A stretch of DNA of 64,000 nucleotides from Numida meleagris (Eukaryota; Chordata; Aves; Galliformes; Numididae), in the NCBI RefSeq assembly GCF_002078875.1, contig NC_034438.1, forward strand, positions 15,792,924 through 15,856,923. Direction: 5' to 3'. Below the pieces are notes generated by a model. The model did not search any database, had not been told where the DNA came from, and saw only the letters and a program-made list of their open reading frames with translations. A program made the translations under genes and the position numbers. Below are positions 37,905 to 48,575 of the stretch, one piece after another (the first letter of the stretch is position 1; each line of letters starts with the position of its first letter).

Positions 37905-38371
37905 TGCTTCTACTGCAGATACCCAGAAAAGAGCAAGTAGGGTTCCCCTTATCTCTGTACACTCTGAGCAGGGGTGACTAGACATAAGGTGTTGCTTCTT
38001 CACCAGAACTGAAGACAGCAGATCAAGTGAGTCCCTAGTAGGTTCCCTCACCAACTGCATAAGGATATTATTCTCCACGAGTTCCAGAAGTCTTTTAATT
38101 TGCTTCTTCACAATGTATTTCCAGCATACATCAGGGAAGTTGAAGTCTCCCATGAACACTGGTGGCCATGAAAATTCTTCTATCTGATTCTTCATCAGGG
38201 TTGAGTGTTGTAAGCCATATCCCTGTACAATATCTTCCTTGTTGTCCCTTCTCCTGATTCTTATCTTCACTGTCTGAACCCTTTTTTTTTTTTTCTTGGC
38301 TCAAAGCTTGCATTCTGAGATATCTTTTGTGATAAGTCTCTAACTGACTTACCAAGGAGATGAGCGGTGGG
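37905..38371 (-). mobile_element. Old CR1 LINE, endonuclease region, antisense
   Basis: On the minus strand a 122-codon frame contains 'VFMGDFNFPDVCW', the conserved MGDFNxPD(I/V)CW motif of the CR1 apurinic-type endonuclease, followed by 'REPTRDSLDLLSSVLV', which matches the 'EEPTR...LDLVLTN' block. The endonuclease would nick target DNA to prime reverse transcription. The fragment is truncated on the catalytic 3' side, frameshifted near 38130-38270 and carries a 14-T run at about 38281-38294. Together with 38980-39570 it appears to be one CR1 copy split by the LTR-like insert between them. Confidence 0.75.
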
Positions 38372-38979
38372 TGTCGCTCTGTGACAATCAACATCACCTT
38401 GTGGACATTTGAGAACATTTCCTTCTGAGCTGTTTGCTTCAGGAAGAGAGTGCTCAGGAGTGTTTACTGGCCGAAGAACTGGCCTGTGACCAAATAACTC
38501 CAGGTGGGTATGGGAGACTGGGGAATGATACCATCGTATCCTGTGAAAAACAGTATGCAGGTGGGCACCTCTCTGCTCCCTCTTATCTGTTGGCAAGACC
38601 CAGAATATTGGAACAAAGGAGTTTCTACTGAGATTCCAAAGCCAGAAGCTGCCACTCCAAAGAGAGCTGACTCAACCACTTTGGACTTACAAATAAGTTC
38701 GTACTGCTGTTGGAAGTGGTCGTCAACCAAAGCTGTTGTCAACTGAAGCAGTTCTCAACTGAACAACAACCCCTGATGACCCACCACTACTCAAGATCAA
38801 CGTCTGCTACAAACAGTGCTGGACCCCTGGGGGTGACTATCTCTCTTGCTTTCTACAAAGACTCCTTACTTTTATCTCTTTTTTATCACCCACCATCCCT
38901 TCCCCATCTCCCTAAGCAACTAGGATTTGTAATAAACTGGTCAGGCTAACATTTGACCCGTTGTGTCTTAATCTTGCCA
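38372..38979 (+). mobile_element. LTR-like insert splitting an old CR1 (boundaries tentative)
   Basis: A 608-bp segment starting TGTCGC and ending TTGCCA interrupts CR1 sequence on both sides. A polyadenylation signal (AATAAA, about 38930-38935) sits some 45 bp before the right end. Flanks are GTGGG on the left and TTGGG on the right, a possible 5-bp duplication with one mismatch. Open frames of 65-109 codons across it in several frames have no retroviral motif. The composition (AATAAACTGGTCAGG..., TTGTGTCTTAATCTTGCC) looks like the U5 end of avian ERV LTRs. The 5' edge is the weaker of the two; TGTTTACTGG at 38461 is an alternative start. Confidence 0.5.
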
Positions 38980-39570
38980 TTGGGTACATATATATTAAAA
39001 GAACCTCCTCTCCCTCCTATAGATTGGAGTGAGACATCATCACTATAACAAAACTTCCCTATTGTAGAGAAGGCTAGCCCACCTCCTCTTATACCCTGCT
39101 TAACTCTTATGAAGAGCCATCCATTTCAGCATTCCAGACAAGTAAGTTTATGATATCATAACCCTAAGACTGGGCTGAAAATTCCAGTTCCCCATTCTTA
39201 TTTCCCATACTACAACTGTTTGCATTTAAGCATTTAAACTGAGACTCTAATACTGACTTACTGACTGGCATTCTTTTGTATTGCTCTTCAAATGCTCTCC
39301 CATTGATTCCTACTTTTCTACCTTTGGACAGTTCAGTACTGAGACTGACATCAATATTTGCCTCTTCTTTCAGCTTTGGTTTAAATCTTTCTTCACCAGC
39401 TTGTCAATTTTGAAACTAAATATGTTATCTCCTTCCACAGATAGATGGGCCCCATATGACCCCACTAGGCCAGATTTGTCAAAGTTCCATGGTCTAAAAA
39501 AAATCTCTGGCTGCTGCCCCATTTTCAGAAAAGCCAAGAATATCCACCATAACAGTGAGAATCAATGAAA
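38980..39570 (-). mobile_element. Old CR1 LINE, ORF1 region, antisense
   Basis: On the plus strand, 'TTTAAATCTTTCTTCACCAGCTTGTCAATTTTG', 'CTTCCACAGATAGATGGGCCCCATATGACCCCACTAGGCCAG' and 'GTCAAAGTTCCATGGTCTAAA' resemble blocks of antisense avian CR1 ORF1. Its order and orientation fit the endonuclease piece at 37905-38371: ORF1 upstream and ORF2 downstream on the minus strand. The left 200 bp are less certain. The assignment is from remembered consensus, not alignment. Confidence 0.55.
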
Positions 39571-40604
39571 AGTTCACAAGTAAAAATTTTTGAATTAGTT
39601 TCCTTCATCTGGAAGCTTATAAATACTATTTATCATGAAGAAAGAATTTATAACATTTTCATTTTTCTCAGAGCCAATTTTAATAAGAAGCATGGGGGAA
39701 AGGACTTGAGATGACAATAGTTTAATTCATTCCAGATTCTAAATGTGGAATGGGAATAATTATTTACATTTTTATTAATGTCAATAAAATATCACACCCT
39801 CATGATCTTTTTACTTTAGTAAAAATGCAGGCATTCTCTGAATCCCTATTTTTAAGGGAACCAAAACTTTTGGAAAACTGATTAATTTCAAAATGCTTCA
39901 AACTGCAAAGGTTCAGAATAGACGTGGTATTATTATTAATAACTATTTTAGAAAGAGAGATAAAGTTCTGTATTTTCCTATTAAAGGCTAACACTAATAA
40001 AGTAGTTCTCCAGGTCACCTACATAACTTTCTGGGAGGCTGTTCAACTCTATCAGAGTGTACCACAAATATTCATTGCATGGTAGTAAGTCATATTAGAA
40101 AACTGCAGATACAAAGCTATATATGTGATCAAAAGTTATAGTAACATAGCATCCAAAAAATTTAGCAAACAGATAGTTAAATCTGTCCCAGTAATCACTG
40201 TGTTATATTTCATTCTGCATAAAGTAGCTGTGCATTTTCTATGTTTAACCAAATGCCTAATGTTTATGCTTTCCTACAAGGACACTGGGTTAGAAAACAA
40301 AAACAAGATAAATTTCAAAATACAACATGGAGGAGAGATTTTTGTAAGTTTTAAAAACAGTGGAGAAGAGTACTAATTTCAATGCGTTCCAAAGTACAGA
40401 GGAGAAAAGTAAAGGAATTAAAAGGCATCTTACACCAGTTAACTAACTTCTGTTGTCAGAAAAACTACTTTCATTTTCATATTTATTGCTGAAGGCAAGT
40501 AAAGTTGATCTTACCAACCTGGATTTCAGTCAAACACTTGTTACAGAAGACAAATCATTAACTGGGCAGCAGGAGATAGAAATCAGAAGCAGAACTCTGA
40601 TTTG
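39571..40604. other. AT-rich DNA without a recognisable gene
   Basis: No named element or exon was seen. Confidence 0.5.
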
Positions 40605-40800
40605 GGGCAAGGCAAATTAAATTCAATTTTGAGCAAGGCAGTCTTGAGAGAAATAAAATGCTAAAGAAAAAGCTCTGTAAAAATATAGATAAATTGGAAA
40701 TTAGGAAAAATTAGTTGCTTCAGACTGGATATGCCCTCATCTGAAGTACTGGGTGCAGTTCTACTCACCCATTTCTGCGTGAGGAAGAGGCTGGGGGCAG
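40605..40800 (+). mobile_element. Ancient CR1-like LINE fragment (tentative)
   Basis: The block 'GACTGGATATGCCCTCATCTGAAGTACTGGGTGCAGTTCTACTCACCC' resembles the CR1 ORF2 segment encoding 'RPHLEYCVQFWSP'. Flanking sequence is too diverged to extend with certainty. It is a sense-strand relic of an old CR1/L3-like copy. Confidence 0.5.
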
Positions 40801-41041
40801 AAAATGGGAAGGGTAAAGTAAGAGAAGATGTAGAGGAATATCTACTCAGTGCATTGCGGGGTAGTAAAATGGCATAGCTTATTTCACGTGGCAGAATGAA
40901 AGTCAGTAAAATATTTGAGTATTTTTCAGCTGCTAGAGGAAGAAATTACTAAGATAAAATGTAGTGTTGACAGACATTTAGATATTAAAAACATAAAAGT
41001 CAAGCCTTCAGAAAAATATGATTCTAGAAGTAAATAAAGGC

Positions 41042-41060
41042 AAAAAAAAAAAAAAAAAAA
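41042..41060. repeat. Poly-A run of about 19
   Basis: The run follows AATAAAGGC. It might be a retroposed 3' end, but no parent transcript is recognisable upstream. Confidence 0.8.
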
Positions 41061-44000
41061 TGTTTCCTTGCAGTTGTATGAGATCAGACTAGAGTGACCA
41101 AGAGAGACAAATTCAAATCTGAAGTTCACTGTCACAAGGGAAACCTGATAATTGAAATAATAAATGATGTAAAGATATTATTTGACATTTTATTTTGGCA
41201 AATGAGAATGAGATAGGAAGAGAAATAGATCTACATTCCTGACATTAAAAAACAGCACAGAATTAAAATATATGAAAAGTTTATTGTTGAAGTAAATAAG
41301 TCAGTTTCTGGAGCATTTAGCTTTGTAGCTGTTCAGTACAACAGCACCTGGGTGCCTATCAAAATAGTCATGTAAGAGCCCGTCATATAAGAGATATTTA
41401 CAGTGTCCATAGCCTTTTTTTAAAGTATAATGATTATAGTTATTAATAAGAATCTTTATCAACTTATTTTTATTATTTTCTTCAGTGTTACTACTGACAA
41501 ACCAGTCAGCTAGCAATTTCACAGGCAGAGTAAACACTTGTATAGCTGTGCAAAACCTGAAAATCTCTATATTTGGACGCAGATGCTGGTCCACGTCTAA
41601 TCTTTTCTTAATCTACACTACAGCTGAAAGTCTCTGGCATTCTGATGTGCAAAGTATACATGTACATAAAAATGAATCCTGGAAGACTTAAATTAATGTC
41701 ATCTTACACTGGTAAAGAATAATTGTTGATACTTTCTTGCCAAAAATAATTAATAAAAACTACTGAAAAATTACTAATCTGTTACAGAAAAAAAAAAAAA
41801 AAACAATTTGTACTGGAACTGAGTTTCCTTGGTAGCTATTTTATCATGGTTATATCATTTTTATACCTGCTGTGATAATTTAAGATCTGGGAGAGCTTCA
41901 TGATTCAAGACAGCTCTTGTTTTCCTGAACTCTTTTATCTTCAAAGAAAATTTCATAGATTTTTTTTTTTCTTAATATAACGTAATCATAGTAATGGTGA
42001 GTTTGGAACAAATCAAGTGATAAAATGAGATTATTTATATGGCTCTTTTTTTATATAGTCATTATAGTGATTAGACTGCATTAAGAATGAAACATCTCTA
42101 AAATTTTGCCTTAAGATAATATACGAAAAATAAATCTTCTTTGAATCACAAAATTCTGCCACTACTTAGATTGTCACAGCAGGGTAAAGACACTTTTTCC
42201 CAGAGCTAGCAGGACTCCTTAGACAATATTCTATAGGGACAGGAGAAGAAGAACACGTGTGTCTGTGTAGGCACACACAGCGAGAGTTAAAAACTGTAAC
42301 TTTATGATGGTGAGAGACTTCCTTAACACATCACTAGTCTCATGAGCCACTCAGTCTTGGGGATTGGTAAATGGACTCTGAAGTCCTCTGGTACTAAGTT
42401 CTTGTTATGAATAGCCTGAGTTGCTTGGGACAAGACGTCATTACCATGCAATGACTGTCTGGTCAACTGTGTGAAATGAAATGGCGGCCGCAGCTCAGGC
42501 TGTTGACCTATAGGCCCTTTTTCACTTCGTTACACAGTTACAAACAAGTAACTCTTAAGTGAACTGAACTTGTAAATGCGATTAGATTCTGGCTCTTTGG
42601 TGGCCTGTTGTAAGCCTGTGTGCCAAGTTTCATGGTATAGAAACAACATAAATGTTTTCTGCAGAAGAAAACTCCAGTGTAAATAAGAAATTCCACAGCA
42701 TTATACAGAATTTACTTGCATTTTTTGCTGTAGGGCTACAGGTAAGTCTAGGGGAGGTATTTGCAATCTACTATATGTAATGTGGATAATTGTGGCTAGA
42801 TATGTCTACAATATTCAGATGAAATAGCACATGCTAAGTTATGTTAAGAGACATGTAAATTCAGGATTACAGTATAATAGCCCATGAAATCAATATCTTA
42901 ATTCAGACACAATATTGTGTAGGACAGTAAAGTCATGTTTAAAATATTAGGGGGAAAGGGGTATGGGATCTGTATTTCATCTTGTGAAAATTTTAGCAGT
43001 TTCAAAAAAAAAAAAATTATTTTCTCACCTATGGGAAAAAAAGAACTTGGAAATCCTGGCTAATCAATTAATTAGGGGCAAACAAATGCATTAGAGAAGA
43101 TGCAATGCAAACCAAGTTTTCAAGTAACAACAAAAATTGTAAATCCAACATGTACTTCTTATCCTCCTAACTTCCAAGCCTTCTGCTGTAAACACAAGCA
43201 AACCCATTGATACATTAATACACTGAATGAGACGTTCCCAGCAAAAAGTTTTTTTTCACTTAACCTGTTGAGATCTATTAAAACCCAAATGAGCAGTTTT
43301 CAGTGGAGGTCTGGGGGAAAGAAAGCAATTCTGGTAGAGCAACAACTGGGAGTCTGAATTCAAACTGACAAAAAGGAGGTGTCTAAATCTATATACGATA
43401 TCAAAAACAAAACCTTATACATTTGGTAATTTATTCATTATTCCCTAACTGTTTCTGCCGATATTATTCGCTTTGCAGATATAGATAATATGTGAAAAGA
43501 GAAGGAATTGGAGCTCACTCTCCCAAAGCCAAGTGAGAACATGAAAAGCCATTGGAGTGTTATAATTACTGTATTTCTTATTCTACCCTGTACTCTACCT
43601 TTTTTCCCATTTACCATACCAATTCCAACATTTTGTAAGGTTTTCAATATATACCCATCATGTGGAATAGAAATGTTTCGTTTCACATATTCACAGGATG
43701 CAAAAGTGAGAAAGGTGAAAGGTATGCAGATACTTGGCCACAGGTAGCATGAGCTGCTGCATTGTGGTGTGCATGGAGCTGAATGTGTTAACGATGCAGT
43801 AAGTGCTTTCAGTGTCTTTGTTAATATGGGTTTAAGTCTCAAGCTTGACATTTTTTCAAATGTAGTTCTCTGGTTTAATTACTATCATTATTATTATAGA
43901 TACAGTAGTAATTATCTCTTCTTACTGTCTCATTATGTTTTGATCAATTCACATAAAAGTTTACTGTAAATTTATGGTTAGGTAACATTAAAGAAAACAT

Positions 44001-45893
44001 ATAATTATGGAATATGTAATCGCATACCTTCTAAACAGTTGTATGTTTTCCAACAATTAAATGTTTTTTTTTAAATAGATTACTAATTGTTTTTAATAGT
44101 CATGATGCAGCTTTTGAAGCAATGAATATATAAACCTTTATTTGTTGACCTCAAATTACTTTACTCTGGTTATACTGATAACATCTAGGTTTCTCAAAAA
44201 CCTGCTGGCAAAAAATCTTTTCAGCTTTATTAATGATTCAGATGGCAGTTTCTGAAGAGACAAGTCCCACAGAGAAGGAGCACTTGATTAATGACCTGGA
44301 AACACTTTTCCTTTTCAGCTGATTAAATAAAATTGACTAGATTTTTACATTTTTATAATAAAATGACCTGCAGGGCTAAGATGACACAGTGAAAGCAGCA
44401 TGTTCACTCTTCAACAGATTTTTATTTTGTCACTTGTAAAAATGAAAGGGCTAACCACCCAAGCAGAAAAATGCACTTTATCACCGTCCACTGCCAACAT
44501 GCTGACAATTGCTGCATACAAATACAAAAACATGGAGGAAACTAGGCTGTGTTTACACTCAGCCTGATTTTGTCTAATGATGACAAAAGGTCTATGACTT
44601 CTTGGGGCTGGAGAGGTACTATTTAATTATTATGCAAAATAGATTTAAAATACTACTGGCAATCATAAAAAGCTTTATAATATGGTCACTTAGAAATGAT
44701 ACTGCATAACTTTCCAGAAATTTGCATATTAAAAGAACTTTTCCTTTTGTTGTTTTTCTTTTTAAAGCAAAACGATACTAGCAACTCTTAAGGAACAGGT
44801 GAGATTCCAAGACTGTTTCCAGTTAAAACAATGGGAGAACTTGCACCTAATTATTACAGAATCAAAACCAACAATCCTGTATAAAAAGTAAAAATAATAG
44901 ATGAAATACATTGTTTCAAGGTACTTGTACTTGAATCCACAACGTTATATAAGGTTGTTGTAATCCGTAAAGCCATATAACTAGTCATTACATCTAGCCT
45001 ACTTGAGAAAGGCTTGGCTGAGGACCTCCCTTCATCTTTCCCTTCCATTTTAGTAGTTTTCTTCCTTGACCTTTCCCCTTTGCAATCATGACACTGCTGC
45101 TGATAAAGCAATCCATAATTTCAGTCTGGATAAATAATCAAAAGTGTTTTGCACTCTCTTAAGAGTTGGTTATGTGTCTTCCTAATGCTAAACAGTATCA
45201 ATATCAATAACCACTTCTGGATTAAGTGGGCTGACATAAATGATCTATACCCAGTGAAATCCTGTATGCAATCTGTATTATATCACTTAATTCTCATCCT
45301 TCAAAACAGAGCCACCTTATTCTAATTACTGGGATTAATCCATAGCTGATAGTTTGATCCAGCCTAGATCTTGGCTGAGAGTCTTAGATCAGCCGAGCTA
45401 TATACATAGCAAGTTAACTGTGGTTAATGTTAATTGCAGTCCATTGTCAAAGGTTTGAGTCTTGATAGAACAGTAAACATAGGGCTGCATCTTAGAAACT
45501 GAAAAAAAATAATAGGCAAAAAAATATTTGGTGCATAAAATTGAAGGACACTCCTTGATTTCTCTGACATTTATACACTTTATTTATGTGAAGATAAGCC
45601 ACTGGAGACCTTCGTATGAAGATGCCTTAGGCTAACAGCAAGGAAAACAGATCTATTTCCTTAAGCCAAATAAAAACATTATACACCAACCTTAGTCTTA
45701 ATCTCCCTCTGAATAACATAAGATCTAGACTGAAGTATGTTTTAGCTTTTATATTAAGTGAAGGATGTGGATTTCAATCAAAACAAACAAACAAACAAAA
45801 AACCAAACCAGTTTCTTAAGTCTATTTCAATGTTATTTGGAATCATCATATTCTATTGCTTAAAGTTGAAGAATTTGGTTTATTTGTCCTTGG

Positions 45894-45898
45894 CTTTC
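45894..45898. repeat. Left target-site duplication CTTTC
   Basis: Identical to 46231-46235 on the other side of the shortened LTR. Confidence 0.8.
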
Positions 45899-46230
45899 TG
45901 TCATGGTTTTGTGATTTTCGGTTATTGGTATTCCACATCATAACATCATGTAGTGAATGTACCTGGTTCTCAGAAGAGAAGGACTTCTACAGTCCCCACG
46001 GTACTTTGCTCCTCTGTTACTGTTTCCGGCCAGAGGAAAAAGATAAAAGCTTGCAGATCACGAGACGTCATCCCTTTTTCTGCCGTCTCTCATCTTGGCA
46101 GCACCTCGCTCTCCAGCCGTCTTATCGTCGGTAGTAGAGTAAAGCCTACCTTGATTTTGGGACATTCTCTCTCTCTGTATTGGATTTATCAGCTTAAATT
46201 GTAATTATATTGTATTATAGTCCGTTGACA
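45899..46230 (+). mobile_element. Solo LTR, TGTCA...TGACA family, copy 2 (internally deleted, 332 bp)
   Basis: It starts TGTCATGG and ends CCGTTGACA, exactly like copy 1, with a perfect 5-bp CTTTC duplication on both sides. Relative to copy 1 it lacks about 180 bp (copy-1 positions 27723-27902) between 'GTATTATAGT' and 'CCGTTGACA', and the short stretch holding the TATAAAA box. Because both ends and the duplication are intact, the loss was internal, either before or after insertion. A young CR1 inserted 21 bp downstream. Confidence 0.9.
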
Positions 46231-46235
46231 CTTTC
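46231..46235. repeat. Right target-site duplication CTTTC
   Basis: An exact partner of 45894-45898; it confirms the LTR right boundary at 46230. Confidence 0.8.
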
Positions 46236-46251
46236 TTCTACAAGATTGCTT

Positions 46252-47423
46252 GGCTTCACCAAGGGCAGATCTGGCTTCACCAAGGGCAGATCTTGCCTGA
46301 CCAATCTGGTGGCCTTCTACGATGAAGTGACGGCATTGGTGGATGGGAGGAGGGCGATGGATGTCATCTACTTGGACTTCTCCAAAGCCTTTGACAGGGT
46401 CCCTCATCACATCCTTCTCTCTCAATTGGAGAGGTATGGATATGAAGGATGGACTGTTCAGTGGGTATAGAACTGGTTGGCTGGTCACAGCCAAAGGGTT
46501 GTGATCAATGGTTCTGTGTCAGGGTGGAGGCCGGTCACGAGTGGTGTCCCCCAAGGCTCAGTCCTGGGACCGGTGCTCTTCAATGTCTTTATCAATGACA
46601 TAGACGACGGAATCGAGTGCACCCTCAGCAAGTTTGCAGATGACACCAAGCTGAGCGGTGCAGTAGATACATTGGAAGGAAGGGAAGCCATCCAGAGGGA
46701 CCTGGACAGGCTGGAGAAGTGGGCCCACGAGAACCTAATGAGGTTCAACAAGGCCAAGTGCAAGGTGCTGCACTTGGGCCAGGGCAATCCCAGGTATTTA
46801 TACAGCCTGGGGGAAGAAGTACTTGAAAGCAGCCCTGCAGAGAGGGACTTGGGGGTCCTGGTGGACGAGAAGCTGGACATGAGCCAGCAGTGTGCGCTGG
46901 CAGCCCGGAAGGCCAACTATGTTCTGGGCTGCATTAAAAGAGGAATGGTCAGCAGGGAGAGGGAGGTGGTGGTCCCCCTCTACTTGGCTCTTGTGAGGCC
47001 CCATCTGCAGTACTGTGTCCAGGCCTGGGGCCCCCAGCACAAGAAGGACGTGGAGCTCTTGGAACGAGTGCAGAGGAGGGCGACCAAGATGATCACCTCT
47101 CCTATGAGGAAAGGTTGAGGGAACTGGGCTTGTTTAGTTTGGAGAAGAGAAGGCTCCGGGGAGACCTCATTGTGGCCTTCCAATACTTGAAGGGAGCGTA
47201 TAAACAGGAGGGGGATCGATTGTTTGTGAGGGTGGATAGCGATAGGACAAGGGGGAACGGTTTTAAGCTGAGACAGGGGAGATTTAGGTTAGATATTAGG
47301 AGGAAGTTTTTCACACAGACGGTGGTGACACACTGGAACAGGTTGCCCAGGGAGGTTGTGGATGCCCCGTCCCTGGAGGCATTCAAGGCCAGACTGGACG
47401 TGGCTCTGGGCAGCCTGGTCTAG
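46252..47423 (+). pseudogene. CR1 ORF2 reverse transcriptase, broken fragment
   Basis: This is the 3' part of the CR1 polyprotein whose reverse transcriptase copies the element RNA at a nicked target. Frame 1 shows '[16 protein letters not shown]' (motif A with its Asp, about 46363-46407), then an in-frame TAG at 46468-46470 where the family has a sense codon, then '[19 protein letters not shown]' (motif B, about 46540-46597) and 'FADDTKL' (46633-46653), the catalytic Asp pair, still intact. The thumb-like block '[14 protein letters not shown]' follows. Near 47090 a small deletion after 'TKMI' shifts the frame; the C-terminal part continues in frame 3 from 47115 ('[13 protein letters not shown]') to a stop at 47421-47423. 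The endonuclease and ORF1 are missing through 5' truncation. It is non-functional. Confidence 0.92.
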
Positions 47424-47517
47424 TGGTTGGCGACCCTGCACTTGGCAGGGGGTTTGAGACTCGATGATCTTTGAGGTCCTTTTCAACCCAGGCCATTCTA
47501 TGATTCTATGATTGTAT
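46252..47517 (+). mobile_element. CR1 LINE, best-preserved copy in the window (1.27 kb)
   Basis: A 5'-truncated CR1 in sense orientation covers the reverse-transcriptase core to the 3' end, finishing with ATTCTATGATTCTATGATTGTAT. It begins with a perfect 21-bp tandem duplication (46252-46272 and 46273-46293). The octamer GATTGCTT lies immediately before it (46244-46251) and immediately after it (47518-47525), a plausible target duplication, though CR1 often leaves none and GATT also occurs in the tail repeat. GC content is clearly higher than in the flanks. It is less decayed than the CR1 at 32.2 kb. Confidence 0.96.
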
Positions 47518-47525
47518 GATTGCTT

Positions 47526-48344
47526 TCTTGATTTGGGACACAAAAAGACAGAAATGGCCACTTCTTTTGCTAGTATGTTCCAATAGTTAAATACTCTTTA
47601 CCACATTAAATACTCTTTACCACACAGAAAGTGTTCTTAATAGAAATTAAAATATTAGCCTCTTTTTGTAATATTATTTGAAGTATCCTATTGACAGAAA
47701 GTACCAGGCAAAGTCCAACCTCTCCCTGTAGTACAATGGTCAGGTTGCAGAACCATGCTAGTCTTATAGGTTGATGATACAGGGGCTGGTATCTGTACAT
47801 TGTAAAGACAAACTGTGGTCCTTAATTTCCACTAAAAACTAAAGAACAGACAGTTGTTAATTCAATCAGAGGTAAATAAGACAATGTATTTGGCATAAAT
47901 AGTACTTTGCACAAGTGTAGACTGAGAAATTACTGGCTATCTGTCAGATCTGCAAGAAAAGACTTAGTTGTTCACAAAATAAATGTGAGTCAACAGTTTT
48001 GTGGTTTTGCTAAAGAGACTAAATCTTACTATGGTAAACTGTGTCTGTGGCTTTCAACAAAAGAAATATATTTTCTGTTCAGCTAAGCAATGGAACATAC
48101 TAGGCTTAGATATGTCAAAAAAACCATGCTTAAATAGAAAGAATCCAGACAATGGCAGCAAGAGTGAACGGAAATCTGGGAAAAAAAATTGGATGTGCAG
48201 GAGCAGAACAGAGAAAATTAGATAATTTTGTCTAAAAAAGCACTGAGACATAATGCTTTTTTTTATCCTCAAGTACCTTCCATAGCTGCTACAAAGAATA
48301 ATTTATTCCTCCTGCCTGTGGTGGATGAAAATGTAGAAAGAAAG
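47526..48344. other. AT-rich DNA without a recognisable gene
   Basis: A 19-20-bp tandem duplication (TTAAATACTCTTTACCACA twice) lies at about 47587-47624. Nothing else was recognised. Confidence 0.55.
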
Positions 48345-48575
48345 ATTGAGTTGAATACAAGGAAATTTTTCCTGACAATGAGCGCAGCAAAGTAAATGAG
48401 TGAGTTTCCTGGGAAGATGCTGGAATATCCTCTTCTAGAAAGGAGACTCCCTACTTTTAAAAAAATTAAACAAATATCAGAAAGGAACAACACAGGCATA
48501 CCTGATCCTACCTTGGGGCACAGAGATAGAGTCATAGACCTGCTGAAGTCACCCCCAGCTCTGTGACACCTCTCA
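48345..48575 (+). mobile_element. Ancient CR1-like LINE 3' end
   Basis: 'TGGAATATCCTCTTCTAGAAAGGAGACTCCCTACTTTTAA', 'AACAAATATCAGAAAGGA', 'GGCATACCTGATCCTACCTTGGGGCA' and 'AGTCATAGACCTGCTGAAGTCACCCCCAGCTCTGTGA' follow the order of the old amniote CR1 ORF2 C-terminus and 3' UTR ('...dglmT GATCCTGCC..GGGGCA..GATGGACTAGATGACCT'). It lacks the ATTCTATG tail of bird-specific CR1s. The assignment is from remembered consensus. Confidence 0.6.

Larger units (their letters stand above)
40801..45898. other. 5.1 kb of AT-rich DNA without a recognisable gene
   Basis: It contains poly-A runs at about 41042-41060, 41788-41804 and 43004-43016, a CpG-bearing patch with a NotI site (GCGGCCGC) near 42484-42491, and a CAAA run near 45780-45800. 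The 137-codon minus-strand frame at 43438-43851 and others lack any domain. No exon or transposon was recognised. Confidence 0.5.

Noticed and set aside
38461..38988. Alternative LTR limits TGTTTACTGG...GGTACA
   Set aside because: The flanks (CAGGAG and TATATA) do not form a duplication, whereas 38372-38979 gives GTGGG/TTGGG; the alternative is kept only as a doubt about the 5' edge.
41033..41060. AATAAA followed by a 19-A run, as a processed pseudogene tail
   Set aside because: Only three bases separate the signal from the A-run, and no recognisable coding sequence lies upstream; also, CR1 does not normally mobilise polyadenylated mRNAs.
43438..43851. 137-codon minus-strand open frame
   Set aside because: No recognised motif, and overlapping open frames occur on the other strand; no transcript support can be seen.
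46477..47118. 213-codon open frame, longest without Ns, as a possible host gene
   Set aside because: Its motifs ([16 protein letters not shown]) are those of CR1 reverse transcriptase, the element boundaries surround it, and a stop just upstream and a frameshift just downstream show that it is a broken retrotransposon.
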